From Bacillota bacterium (GTDB lineage Bacteria; Bacillota; Clostridia; Christensenellales; Christensenellaceae): 64,000 nucleotides of DNA. Where the stretch lies: positions 1 to 64,000 of the forward strand of contig JAEYKI010000004.1 in assembly GCA_023408315.1 (NCBI GenBank), read 5' to 3'. Of the stretch, positions 25,446-32,159 are shown in pieces. The position numbers and the translations under genes are program-made. Positions within the stretch are counted from its first letter, which is position 1; the number at the start of each line of letters is the position of its first letter. The notes under the pieces are model-generated. The model was not told the DNA's origin and did no database searches. It worked only from the letters and a program-made list of their open reading frames with translations.

Positions 25446-25907
25446 TCATTCTGATTTCAAATACTCCAGTATTTCGGCTGCGTTGGTATCCGGCTTTGCT
25501 CTGGGGAAGACTTTTTGGATGACCCCGCCGGGGGCTATGACGTAGGCGGAGCGCACAGCGCCCCATACTTTTTTGCCGTACATGGTTTTTTCCTTCCACA
25601 CGCCGTAGGCTTTCAGAACGGAAAGCTCCGGGTCCGAGAGCAGGATAAAGGGCAGGCTGTTGGCCTCTGCAAATTTTTTATGCGCTGCAACCGTGTCCCG
25701 GCTGACGCCAATCACAACAACATCCTGCTTGAGGAAAGAATCGTATGCGTCGCGGAAGGCCTGCGCCTGGCGGGTGCAGCCCGCGGTGCCGTCTTTGGAA
25801 TAAAAATATAAAACCACGGTTTTGCCTGCAAAGTCCGCGAGTGATACCTGCTTGCCGGAAGCGTCCGGCAGGGTGAAGGCCGGGGCTTTAATTCCTGGCT
25901 GGAGCAT
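25446..25907 (-). CDS. Peroxiredoxin, BCP/PrxQ type
   Basis: A 153-residue thiol peroxidase. The peroxidatic Cys is in DGTAGCTRQAQAF, close to the TPGCTxEA pattern of the BCP/PrxQ group; no Cys five residues later, so resolution may use another thiol. The start at 25907 (MLQPGIKAP) is fixed by AGGAGG about 8 bases upstream. It reduces peroxides with electrons from thioredoxin or a similar donor; a thioredoxin-reductase-like gene lies at 34.6 kb. It begins 25 bases after the hydrolase gene. Confidence 0.9.
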   Translation of the reverse strand: MLQPGIKAPAFTLPDASGKQVSLADFAGKTVVLYFYSKDGTAGCTRQAQAFRDAYDSFLKQDVVVIGVSRDTVAAHKKFAEANSLPFILLSDPELSVLKAYGVWKEKTMYGKKVWGAVRSAYVIAPGGVIQKVFPRAKPDTNAAEILEYLKSE

Positions 25908-25932
25908 AAACAATCCTCCTTGGCTTATCAAA

Positions 25933-26481
25933 CTATAGCACAAATTCGTCCGCTTGAGTCACATTTGCAAATATGCCGTTCAATGCGGCCATAAACGTTT
26001 TGTGGACTGTCTGCGCGGGAATGGCCACGCCGTCCCATTCCAGGTCCCTTGTGGCGCACGCGTCTTCCAGAAGCGTTATGCTGATTCCGTAATCTTTTGC
26101 CGCGCGGACGGTAGTATCTATGCACATGTGGCTCATCATACCGCAGACAACCAAAGAAGTTATATGCAGGCTGCTTAGAATTTCTGCAAGGTTTGTCTGG
26201 TAAAAGCTGCTGGGCGCGTGCTTGACAACCACATATTCTCCATCGAGAGGCGTGAGCGCTTCATGGATTTTAACGCCTTGCGTATCCGGCAGAAAGAAAG
26301 TTGCGCCCTCCCGCGTGTTTATATGCTGCGCATGGATGACCGGCAGCCCGGCGGAGCGGAACCGCGAGAGCGCATTTTGCGCGTTTGCGAGGGCGGCCTG
26401 GGGATTATGCAAGGGAAACAGGCCCCCTTCAAAGTAATCGTTTTGGATATCAATCAATAGCAGCGCCTGATTCTGTTCCAT
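25933..26481 (-). CDS. Isochorismatase-family cysteine hydrolase
   Basis: A 182-residue hydrolase with the family triad: Asp in LLIDIQNDYF, Lys in VVVKHAPSSFYQTNL, and Cys in CGMMSHMCIDTTVRAAKDYG. The group includes nicotinamidases and various amidases, so the substrate cannot be named. AAGGAGG lies before the ATG. It is the second gene of the minus-strand redox group. Confidence 0.9.
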   Translation of the reverse strand: MEQNQALLLIDIQNDYFEGGLFPLHNPQAALANAQNALSRFRSAGLPVIHAQHINTREGATFFLPDTQGVKIHEALTPLDGEYVVVKHAPSSFYQTNLAEILSSLHITSLVVCGMMSHMCIDTTVRAAKDYGISITLLEDACATRDLEWDGVAIPAQTVHKTFMAALNGIFANVTQADEFVL

Positions 26482-26512
26482 ATACAGCCTCCTTGTATTT
26501 ATATATAAACAT

Positions 26513-27061
26513 CTACTGCTTATTTAATTCTTCCGCCAATTTATAAATTCTCTGCACTGCCTCTTCATCCTCTTTTGCGGGCAGCGTGTCTGTTTTGAGC
26601 GAGTAAATTTTGGCGGTCACATCCGCGCCCATGCATTTAAGAAGCAGGGCTGCGGTGCTCTCCGCCTTCTCGTAGCCGCCGTCCCCACCGCCCGTCAGGA
26701 TAATTATGCCTTTTTTGTGTTTTTGAACAGGGATCATCCGAAGGAACCGCTTGTTTGCATATACCGCCTGCAGGCGGCTCAGTATAACCAGCAGGGTGCC
26801 CGCCAGCTCCGTGAAATTGATGGGGGATGCGAGCACGACGTTGTCGCATTCGTCCAGGTACTCGTACAGAAACTGCATGTCGTCCTGCACACAGCAGCCG
26901 GGGCTGGTAAAGCAGTACCGGCAATCACAGCAGGCCTGTATATCCGAATCAAAGGTTTTAAGGCAAAGCGTGTGCCCGTCCAGCTTCTGGATCAGTTCGT
27001 TTACTAAAAAGGCCGTGTTGCCGTTGTCTCTGGGGGAACCGTTTAAAATGAGTGTTTTCAT
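26513..27061 (-). CDS. NAD(P)H-dependent FMN reductase, flavodoxin-like fold
   Basis: A 182-residue flavodoxin-fold protein with the FMN-phosphate loop LNGSPRDNGNTAFLV and the SPINFTELAGTLLVILSRL segment. A Cys-rich stretch (ACCDCRYCFTSPGCCVQDDM) is characteristic of the iron-sulfur flavoprotein-like and multimeric flavodoxin reductase subgroup; here it could bind a cluster or just be redox-active thiols. First gene of the four-gene unit, with GAGG upstream of the start. Confidence 0.88.
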   Translation of the reverse strand: MKTLILNGSPRDNGNTAFLVNELIQKLDGHTLCLKTFDSDIQACCDCRYCFTSPGCCVQDDMQFLYEYLDECDNVVLASPINFTELAGTLLVILSRLQAVYANKRFLRMIPVQKHKKGIIILTGGGDGGYEKAESTAALLLKCMGADVTAKIYSLKTDTLPAKEDEEAVQRIYKLAEELNKQ

Positions 27062-27125
27062 TTAGAGTACCTCGTAGTCTTTTTTATATTGTACCATATT
27101 TTATGTAAACCTTCTAATAGAAAGA

Positions 27126-27153
27126 AAACGGCGATTCGTACGAATCGCCGTTT
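27126..27153. terminator. Perfect 28-base palindrome between hcp and the flavodoxin-like gene
   Basis: A gap-free palindrome with core CGATTCGTACGAATCG, flanked by A and T runs. It lies downstream of hcp and upstream of the redox operon, so it could end hcp transcription in either direction or be a regulator site for the downstream operon. Confidence 0.55.
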
Positions 27154-27161
27154 GTACTATC

Positions 27162-27319
27162 TTTTGGAGGCTGCTCGCCTCCAAACCACTAGCCAAAGGG
27201 ACAATTGACCCTTTGGAATCCCGTTTTTAGGGACAAATATTTAAAAATAATTTTGGGAGACATAAAAAGTCTTTTGCTTCTTTTCTTCAGAAAAGAAGTG
27301 GGGAGCGGGGTGAAACCCG
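27162..27319 (-). repeat. Dispersed composite palindromic repeat, copy 3 (shortened)
   Basis: Contains the GGAGGC/GCCTCC part, the CCAAAGGG...CCCTTTGG part, the CTTCTTTTCTTC palindrome and the GGGGTGAAACCC hairpin. The ATGCCG hairpin and the CAAAAC block found in copies 1, 2 and 5 are missing or degenerate. It separates two genes in the same orientation. Confidence 0.8.
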
Positions 27320-27324
27320 TAGAG

Positions 27325-28881
27325 TTATTTGCCTAATATTTTTTTCAAATCTTCTTCGGGTGTGGAGATGGGGGTTACGTTCCATTTCTCCACCAGTATG
27401 TTAAGCACCGCGGGGGAAACAAACGCGGGCAGCGTGGGCCCCAGGTAGATGTTCTTTATCCCTAAGGAGAGCAGGGTCAGCAATACGCAGACGGCCTTCT
27501 GCTCGTACCAGGAGAGTATCAGGGAAAGGGGCAGGCTGTTCACGTCGCATTCAAACGCTTCCGCAAGGGCGAGTGCCACCTTGATGGCGCTATAGGAATC
27601 GTTGCACTGGCCCATGTCCATAATGCGCGGCAGGCCGCCGATTGCGCCCAGGTCCAGGTCGTTGAAGCGGTATTTGCCGCAGGCAAGGGTAAGAATGATG
27701 CTGTCTGCCGGAGTCTGCTTTACAAACTCCGTGTAGTAATTGCGTCCCGGACGCGCGCCGTCGCAGCCGCCCACCAGGAAGAAGCGCGAGATGGCGCCGG
27801 ATTTGACCGCGTCTATCACTTTATCGGCAACCGAAAGCACCGTGCCGTGGCCGAACCCGGTTGTAAGCACATGCCCGCCGTTGATGCCGGACATCTCATG
27901 CATCAAAGAGTATCCTCCCAGTTCAAGCGCTTTTTGGATCACGGACGTGAAATCTTTTTTATCGCCAATATGCACCATGCCGGGATACGCCACCACAGAG
28001 GTGGTGAATATTCTGTCCGCATAGCTGGGCTTAACGGGCATGATGCAGTTGGTGGTAAACAACACCGGGCCGGGAATGTTGTCGAATTCCTTTTGCTGGT
28101 TCTGCCACGCCGTGCCAAAGTTGCCTTTGAGGTGGTTATATTTTTTTAGTTCCGGGTATGCGTGCGCAGGGAGCATCTCTCCGTGGGTGTAGATGTTGAC
28201 GCCCTTGCCTTCGGTCTGCTCCAGAAGCAGTTTCAGGTCGTGCAGATCGTGGCCGGAGATTACAATAAACGGACCCGCTTCTATATCCGTGGATACGGCT
28301 GTGGGCGCCGGCGTGCCGTATGTGCCGGTATTCGCCTCGTCCAGCATTGCCATGCATTTCAGGTTCACCTGGCCAAGCTCCGTCACCAGGCCCAAAAGCT
28401 GTTCCGCCTCAAGTCCGCTCCCAATGGCCCGCAGGCCTTTTAAGAAAAATGCGTTTACCTCCGCATCCTGCCTGCCCAGCACATACGCGTGGTGGGCGTA
28501 TGCGGCCATGCCGCGCATCCCTAAAAGAATCAGGGTTTTAAGGCTGCGGATGTCTTCGTTCGCGCCCCAGAGAGCCTGCATGTCCATATCGCCGTCCGCT
28601 GCGCCAAGGGCTTTTTTCTCTGCGTCCACCTTTGCGCACAACGCTTCTATCACTGGGTCGTCAAAATTCACATTGGTAACGCAGGTAAACAGCGCGTCCA
28701 TTACCAGTTTGCCCGTTGCTTCGGTAGCCCGGCCTTTTTCCGCCGCCTTGGCAAGGCCAACCAGTTTGCCGGTCAGCTTATCCTGCAGGAGTGCGGTATC
28801 CGGTTTCTTGCCGCATACGCCGCCGTTGGTGCAGCCTTTCCCGCCCGCGGTCTGTTCACATTGAAAACAAAACATTGACAT
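27325..28881 (-). CDS. hcp: Hydroxylamine reductase (hybrid-cluster protein)
   Basis: A 518-residue prismane/hybrid-cluster protein. The N-terminal cluster motif is CFQCEQTAGGKGC...VCG, in the form seen in anaerobes. Hybrid-cluster ligands appear downstream, including GHDLHDL, YTHGEMLPAH, FTTNCIMP and GGCDGARPGRNYYTEF. It reduces hydroxylamine and is also linked to nitric oxide detoxification. AGGAGG precedes the ATG. It is cotranscribed after a ferredoxin-type gene and lies under a divergent Crp/Fnr regulator, the usual HcpR-type arrangement. Confidence 0.96.
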   Translation of the reverse strand: MSMFCFQCEQTAGGKGCTNGGVCGKKPDTALLQDKLTGKLVGLAKAAEKGRATEATGKLVMDALFTCVTNVNFDDPVIEALCAKVDAEKKALGAADGDMDMQALWGANEDIRSLKTLILLGMRGMAAYAHHAYVLGRQDAEVNAFFLKGLRAIGSGLEAEQLLGLVTELGQVNLKCMAMLDEANTGTYGTPAPTAVSTDIEAGPFIVISGHDLHDLKLLLEQTEGKGVNIYTHGEMLPAHAYPELKKYNHLKGNFGTAWQNQQKEFDNIPGPVLFTTNCIMPVKPSYADRIFTTSVVAYPGMVHIGDKKDFTSVIQKALELGGYSLMHEMSGINGGHVLTTGFGHGTVLSVADKVIDAVKSGAISRFFLVGGCDGARPGRNYYTEFVKQTPADSIILTLACGKYRFNDLDLGAIGGLPRIMDMGQCNDSYSAIKVALALAEAFECDVNSLPLSLILSWYEQKAVCVLLTLLSLGIKNIYLGPTLPAFVSPAVLNILVEKWNVTPISTPEEDLKKILGK

Positions 28882-28909
28882 AACTTAAGTTCCTCCTATA
28901 TTTATATTT

Positions 28910-29611
28910 TTATTCCAGAATCCGGCCGTCCGTGGAGACGGTCACAATGTTCCAGGGGATGAATTTTCCGCTGTCCTGCAGGGCTTTTTGCGCCGCGTGG
29001 GCAATGCCGCCGCAGCAGGGGACTTCCATGCGCACGATGGTCAGGCTCTTGATGTCGTTCTGGCGGATGATCTCGGTGAGTTTCTCCGAATAATCGCCTT
29101 CATCCAGTTTCGGGCAGCCAATCAGCGTTACCCTGTTCTTCATGAACTGGTTGTGGAAATTGCCATATGCGTACGCCGTGCAGTCCGCCGCGATCAGCAG
29201 GTTTGCGTTCTGGTAAAAGGGCGCGTGGATGGGCGCCAGCTTGATCTGCACAGGCCATTGCTTAAGCTGGGATTCCACCTGCGCGGTTGTCTCCGCCGCC
29301 GGAGCGGCATTGTGCCGGATGGCCATGGACCGGCTACCCGGGCAGCCGCCTGCGGGGTGCTGGTGTGCGTGTTCATGCATCATGTTTTTTTTCACCTCTT
29401 CTTCGTTGTATGCAGCCGCTTCGCGCTCTTCAAACGTGATGGCGCCTGTTGGGCAGACGGGCAGGCAATTGCCCAGGCCGTCGCAGTAGTCGTCGCGCAG
29501 CAGCTTTGCTTTGCCGTCCACAAGGCCAATCGCGCCTTCCTTGCAGGCTGATACGCACAGGCCGCAGCCGTTGCATTTATCCTGATCTATGTTGATGATT
29601 TGCCTTTTCAT
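28910..29611 (-). CDS. Ferredoxin-type electron donor for Hcp
   Basis: A 233-residue protein whose first 75 residues hold two [4Fe-4S] motifs (CNGCGLCVSACKEG and CDGLGNCLPVCPTG). A linker with His-rich MMHEHAHQHPAGGC follows, then a C-terminal domain of about 120 residues ending with VPCCGGIAHAAQKAL. Such proteins are regularly found beside hcp and are presumed to pass electrons to it. The ATG at 29611 is chosen because AGAGGTG sits about 7 bases upstream; a GTG three codons earlier is possible. It begins the hcp operon. Confidence 0.88.
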   Translation of the reverse strand: MKRQIINIDQDKCNGCGLCVSACKEGAIGLVDGKAKLLRDDYCDGLGNCLPVCPTGAITFEEREAAAYNEEEVKKNMMHEHAHQHPAGGCPGSRSMAIRHNAAPAAETTAQVESQLKQWPVQIKLAPIHAPFYQNANLLIAADCTAYAYGNFHNQFMKNRVTLIGCPKLDEGDYSEKLTEIIRQNDIKSLTIVRMEVPCCGGIAHAAQKALQDSGKFIPWNIVTVSTDGRILE

Positions 29612-29646
29612 TTGATTCACCTCTTGATTCTTGTGTTTATAAGCCT

Positions 29647-29688
29647 ATTATAGTAACATAAATTCATAAAGACGGTTGCATTTGCAAC
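29647..29688 (-). promoter_or_regulatory. hcp operon promoter with a Crp/Fnr-type operator
   Basis: A -10 element TATAAT lies on the minus strand at 29652-29647. The palindrome GTTGCA-TT-TGCAAC (29675-29688) is centred about 41.5 bases upstream of the predicted start, the standard position for class II activation by a Crp/Fnr protein. No good -35 is seen, as expected for an activated promoter. The same palindrome lies just before the ribosome site of the divergent regulator gene, so it may also autoregulate. Confidence 0.6.
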
Positions 29689-29702
29689 AAGGAGAAAAAT
29701 TT

Positions 29703-30371
29703 ATGGAAAAATATTTTGCGCAATTGCGGGAGGTTCCGCTGTTCCGGGGGTTAACGGAGCAGGAGATTGGCGGTATGCTGAAATGCCTGAACGCATATAT
29801 ACGGGATTACGAAGGCGGAAGCAGCGTTTTTAAGGCAGGCCAGAAAGTAGGGAGCGTGGGCGTTGTGCTGGAGGGAAGCGTGCAGGTGGTGCGGGAAGAC
29901 GTGCACGGCAACCGCATTATTATGGCGGAGTGGGGCCCAAAAGAACTGTTCGCGGAGGCGTTTGCACCCGCGGAGGTAGAAGAAATACCTGTGAGCGTGT
30001 TTGCTTCCGGCAACAGCAAAATACTTTTTGTGGATTTTAAGCGCATTGTGACTCAATGTTCCAGCCACTGCGAATTCCACAGCATATTGATCCGCAACAT
30101 GATGAAGGCGCTCGCCCGCAAAAACATCATGCTTGCAAACCGCATCGATATTCTGGGTAAACGCTCCATCCGGGAAAAACTGCTTGCGTATTTTTGGGCG
30201 CAGGCAAAAACGCATGAAAAAAGCCGCATATCCCTGCCCTTCAACCGGAACGAGCTGGCTGATTTTTTGTGCGTGGACCGCAGCGCCATGTCCCGCGTAT
30301 TGGGGGAGTTGCAGCGGGAAGGGGTTATCCGTTTTAAAAAGAATGTGTTTGAGCTGCATTTGGAAGAGTGA
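29703..30371 (+). CDS. Crp/Fnr-family regulator, probably of hcp (HcpR-like)
   Basis: A 222-residue regulator: cyclic-nucleotide-binding-like sensor domain (about 5-120), a dimer helix, then a winged helix-turn-helix (RNELADFLCVDRSAMSRVLGELQREG). It lacks the N-terminal Cys set of FNR. It begins at 29703 with AAGGAG upstream. Its divergent position to the ferredoxin-hcp operon and the palindrome between them suggest that it activates hcp in response to nitrosative stress, as HcpR-type proteins do elsewhere. Its stop codon abuts the stop codon of the convergent DUF421 gene with no spacer. Confidence 0.88.
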   Translation: MEKYFAQLREVPLFRGLTEQEIGGMLKCLNAYIRDYEGGSSVFKAGQKVGSVGVVLEGSVQVVREDVHGNRIIMAEWGPKELFAEAFAPAEVEEIPVSVFASGNSKILFVDFKRIVTQCSSHCEFHSILIRNMMKALARKNIMLANRIDILGKRSIREKLLAYFWAQAKTHEKSRISLPFNRNELADFLCVDRSAMSRVLGELQREGVIRFKKNVFELHLEE

Positions 30372-31034
30372 TTATTTGCGGTATGTGTGCACAAAAAACT
30401 GTCCCGCCGCGTCAAAATAGGCCAGCAGTACTTGATGCACGTCGTAAATATCCCGGCTTTTCAGTTCGTCCAGTATCCAGTTGATGTCCCGTTCCGCAAT
30501 AGAAAGGTGCTCTTGAACGATTTTTCCATCTATAATCATGTTTAAACTTAAACCCCAGTAAGGGGCGGCGGAGCCGCTGTTTTCCGCAGGTTCCGCGCCT
30601 TTTGGCATCTGTACGTGCAGGCTGCCGCCGGATTCCAGAACCGCAAATTCAATGTCCTGTATACGCACACCTTGGCTTTTGCATTTCATTACGAGTTCCG
30701 CCTCGTTTATACCCGCTTTTTTGAGATTGCTTTTTTGAATGTTTCCGTTTTGCACCAGTAAAAGCGGAGCATCCGTTTCTTCCTGGGTACGGGTTTTATT
30801 TACGATTACAGAATATATAAAGGGGATCAGCGTAAATATAAGGATGGCGGTAACGGTTTTGGCGTATTCGCCCGCATACGCCAGAATTGCGGCCGATGCG
30901 CCGGATGCAGCCAGACAGGCAAGCTCAAATATGGAATACTGGGAGAGCTTCTTTTTCCCTGTAAGCCAGGATAGCAGAAAAAGTATTGCAACAGCTATGG
31001 CGGCCTGTGTGGCGGCTGATAAAATTTGGCCCAA
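30372..31034 (-). CDS. DUF421 (YetF-like) membrane protein
   Basis: A 220-residue protein with an N-terminal membrane part of three helices (about 8-22, 38-55, 60-78) and a cytoplasmic DUF421-type domain (about 85-150, with PLLLVQNGNIQKSNLKKAGI). The C-terminal 60 residues form an extra alpha/beta region. YetF-like proteins in Bacillus are linked to spore and membrane functions but no activity is firmly known. The start is a TTG at 31034 with AGAGGTG upstream. Confidence 0.78.
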   Translation of the reverse strand: MGQILSAATQAAIAVAILFLLSWLTGKKKLSQYSIFELACLAASGASAAILAYAGEYAKTVTAILIFTLIPFIYSVIVNKTRTQEETDAPLLLVQNGNIQKSNLKKAGINEAELVMKCKSQGVRIQDIEFAVLESGGSLHVQMPKGAEPAENSGSAAPYWGLSLNMIIDGKIVQEHLSIAERDINWILDELKSRDIYDVHQVLLAYFDAAGQFFVHTYRK

Positions 31035-31114
31035 AAGCGTTCACCTCTGCGTTTTATTAGTATAGTATTGCAGTTAGGCTGGCGGTTTATGTGCCGCGCT
31101 GTTTTTTGGCAAAC

Positions 31115-31138
31115 AAAAGGCCGCTTATTCAGCAGCCC
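31115..31138 (-). terminator. Terminator after the DtxR-family gene
   Basis: On the minus strand, stem GGCTGCT/AGCGGCC (one G-U pair) with a 5-base loop, followed by TTTTG. It lies 27 bases after the repressor stop codon. Confidence 0.6.
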
Positions 31139-31164
31139 GTTTTATCCAAAACCACGTAAAAAAA

Positions 31165-31536
31165 TTACTTATGGCTCTCTATAAATTTTTTAATTTTATC
31201 GAAAGTTTCCTGGCTGATAATATGTTCAATGCGGCAGGCGTCCTGGTCTGCCGCTTCCCGGCTGACGCCCAGTGAGAGAATCAGGTAAGAGGTGATGATC
31301 TTATGCCTGTCATATATTTCGTTTGCTTTCTGCAGGCCTTTTTCCGTCAGCAGTATCTGGCCGTTTTCCTGCATGGTGATGTAGTCCGCTTTTTTGAGTA
31401 TGCTTACGGCGCGGCTGATGCTGGGCTTGGTGTAGTCCAACTCGTTGGCAATGTCTATGGAACGGACGAATCCCAGTTTGTTTTGCAGTATTAAAATGGT
31501 TTCCAGGTAGTTTTCACCGGATTCGTGTATTCCCAT
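31165..31536 (-). CDS. DtxR/MntR-family metal-dependent repressor
   Basis: A 123-residue repressor. The N-terminal winged helix (GENYLETILILQNKLGFVRSIDIANELDYTKPSISRAVSILKKADYI) binds DNA; the C-terminal helices (ITSYLILSLGVSREAADQDACRIEHIISQETF) carry the Asp, Cys, Glu and His ligands for Fe2+ or Mn2+. There is no SH3-like third domain, as in MntR and short IdeR-like proteins. It is divergent from feoAB, whose promoter has several iron-box-like repeats, so Fe2+ is the likely co-repressor. GGGGAGG precedes the ATG. Confidence 0.9.
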   Translation of the reverse strand: MGIHESGENYLETILILQNKLGFVRSIDIANELDYTKPSISRAVSILKKADYITMQENGQILLTEKGLQKANEIYDRHKIITSYLILSLGVSREAADQDACRIEHIISQETFDKIKKFIESHK

Positions 31537-31691
31537 AGCCGCCTCCCCCGCGCCAGGTGTAGGCGCAGAATCGTTTGGATTTTTTATATTGTATTATACA
31601 TGAAAAACTGCTGAACAGGTAGCTTCATTTTATCATGTTCCAAGCCAAATTGCAAACCGCGGGATTTTTTATATTTTTAACTTAATAGGTA

Positions 31692-31720
31692 TTGACAATA
31701 CAGGTTAGCAATGGTAAACT
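31692..31720 (+). promoter_or_regulatory. feoAB promoter, overlapped by a degenerate iron-box-like site
   Basis: TTGACA (31692-31697) and TAAACT (31715-31720) with a 17-base spacer. GTTAGC-AATG-GTAAAC (31704-31719) fills most of the spacer and part of the -10 element; it is a one-mismatch copy of the GTTAGC-N4-GCTAAC operator found downstream, placed to block polymerase. Confidence 0.82.
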
Positions 31721-31728
31721 TAAATTAA

Positions 31729-31746
31729 GGTTAGCAAGAGCTAACC
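31729..31746 (+). promoter_or_regulatory. Iron-box-like operator 2 of feoAB
   Basis: Perfect inverted repeat GGTTAGC-AAGA-GCTAACC, close to the predicted start point. GGTTAG/CTAACC half-sites resemble those of DtxR/IdeR operators. Confidence 0.82.
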
Positions 31747-31763
31747 TATTATAAGACGCGAAC

Positions 31764-31779
31764 GTTAGCAGGGGCTAAC
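31764..31779 (+). promoter_or_regulatory. Iron-box-like operator 3 of feoAB
   Basis: Perfect inverted repeat GTTAGC-AGGG-GCTAAC in the feoA leader, 34 bases after operator 2. Confidence 0.82.
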
Positions 31780-31864
31780 AAGATGATGCCAGGCGGGATT
31801 GAAACACCGTTTTAAGTCGGGATCTGGGGTTATTGGAGAAGGAATCATCTGCGGAGGCGGTATT

Positions 31865-32086
31865 ATGACCAATTTGAAAAGAATCAAATGCGGAAACACG
31901 GTGCGCGTGGTAAAGCTGGAGGGCGAAGGCCCCCTGAGAAGAAGGATTATGGACATGGGCATTACCAAGGGCTCCGCCATATATGTACGGAAGGTGGCTC
32001 CGCTGGGAGACCCGATTCAGATATCCGTACGCAACTATGAGCTTACGATTCGTAAGGAAGATGCGGAAAAAATACTGGTAGAATAA
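31865..32086 (+). CDS. feoA: FeoA ferrous iron transport accessory protein
   Basis: A 73-residue SH3-like FeoA protein (GNTVRVVKLEGEGPLRRRIMDMGITKGSAIYV...DPIQISVRNYELTIRKEDAEKI). FeoA is a small cytosolic partner needed for FeoB-driven Fe2+ uptake. The start at 31865 is fixed by GGAGG about 8 bases upstream; an earlier ATG in frame lies in the leader without a ribosome site. First gene of feoAB. Confidence 0.93.
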   Translation: MTNLKRIKCGNTVRVVKLEGEGPLRRRIMDMGITKGSAIYVRKVAPLGDPIQISVRNYELTIRKEDAEKILVE

Positions 32087-32131
32087 AAATGCAGTGCTTG
32101 AATATGAGCGCTGCTTTTAAATTTTAAACGG

Positions 32132-32147
32132 GTTAGCGCATGCTAAC
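32132..32147 (+). promoter_or_regulatory. Iron-box-like operator 4, between feoA and feoB
   Basis: Perfect inverted repeat GTTAGC-GCAT-GCTAAC directly before the feoB ribosome site. It may regulate an internal promoter or act as a roadblock. Confidence 0.75.
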
Positions 32148-32159
32148 AGGGAGGATGAC

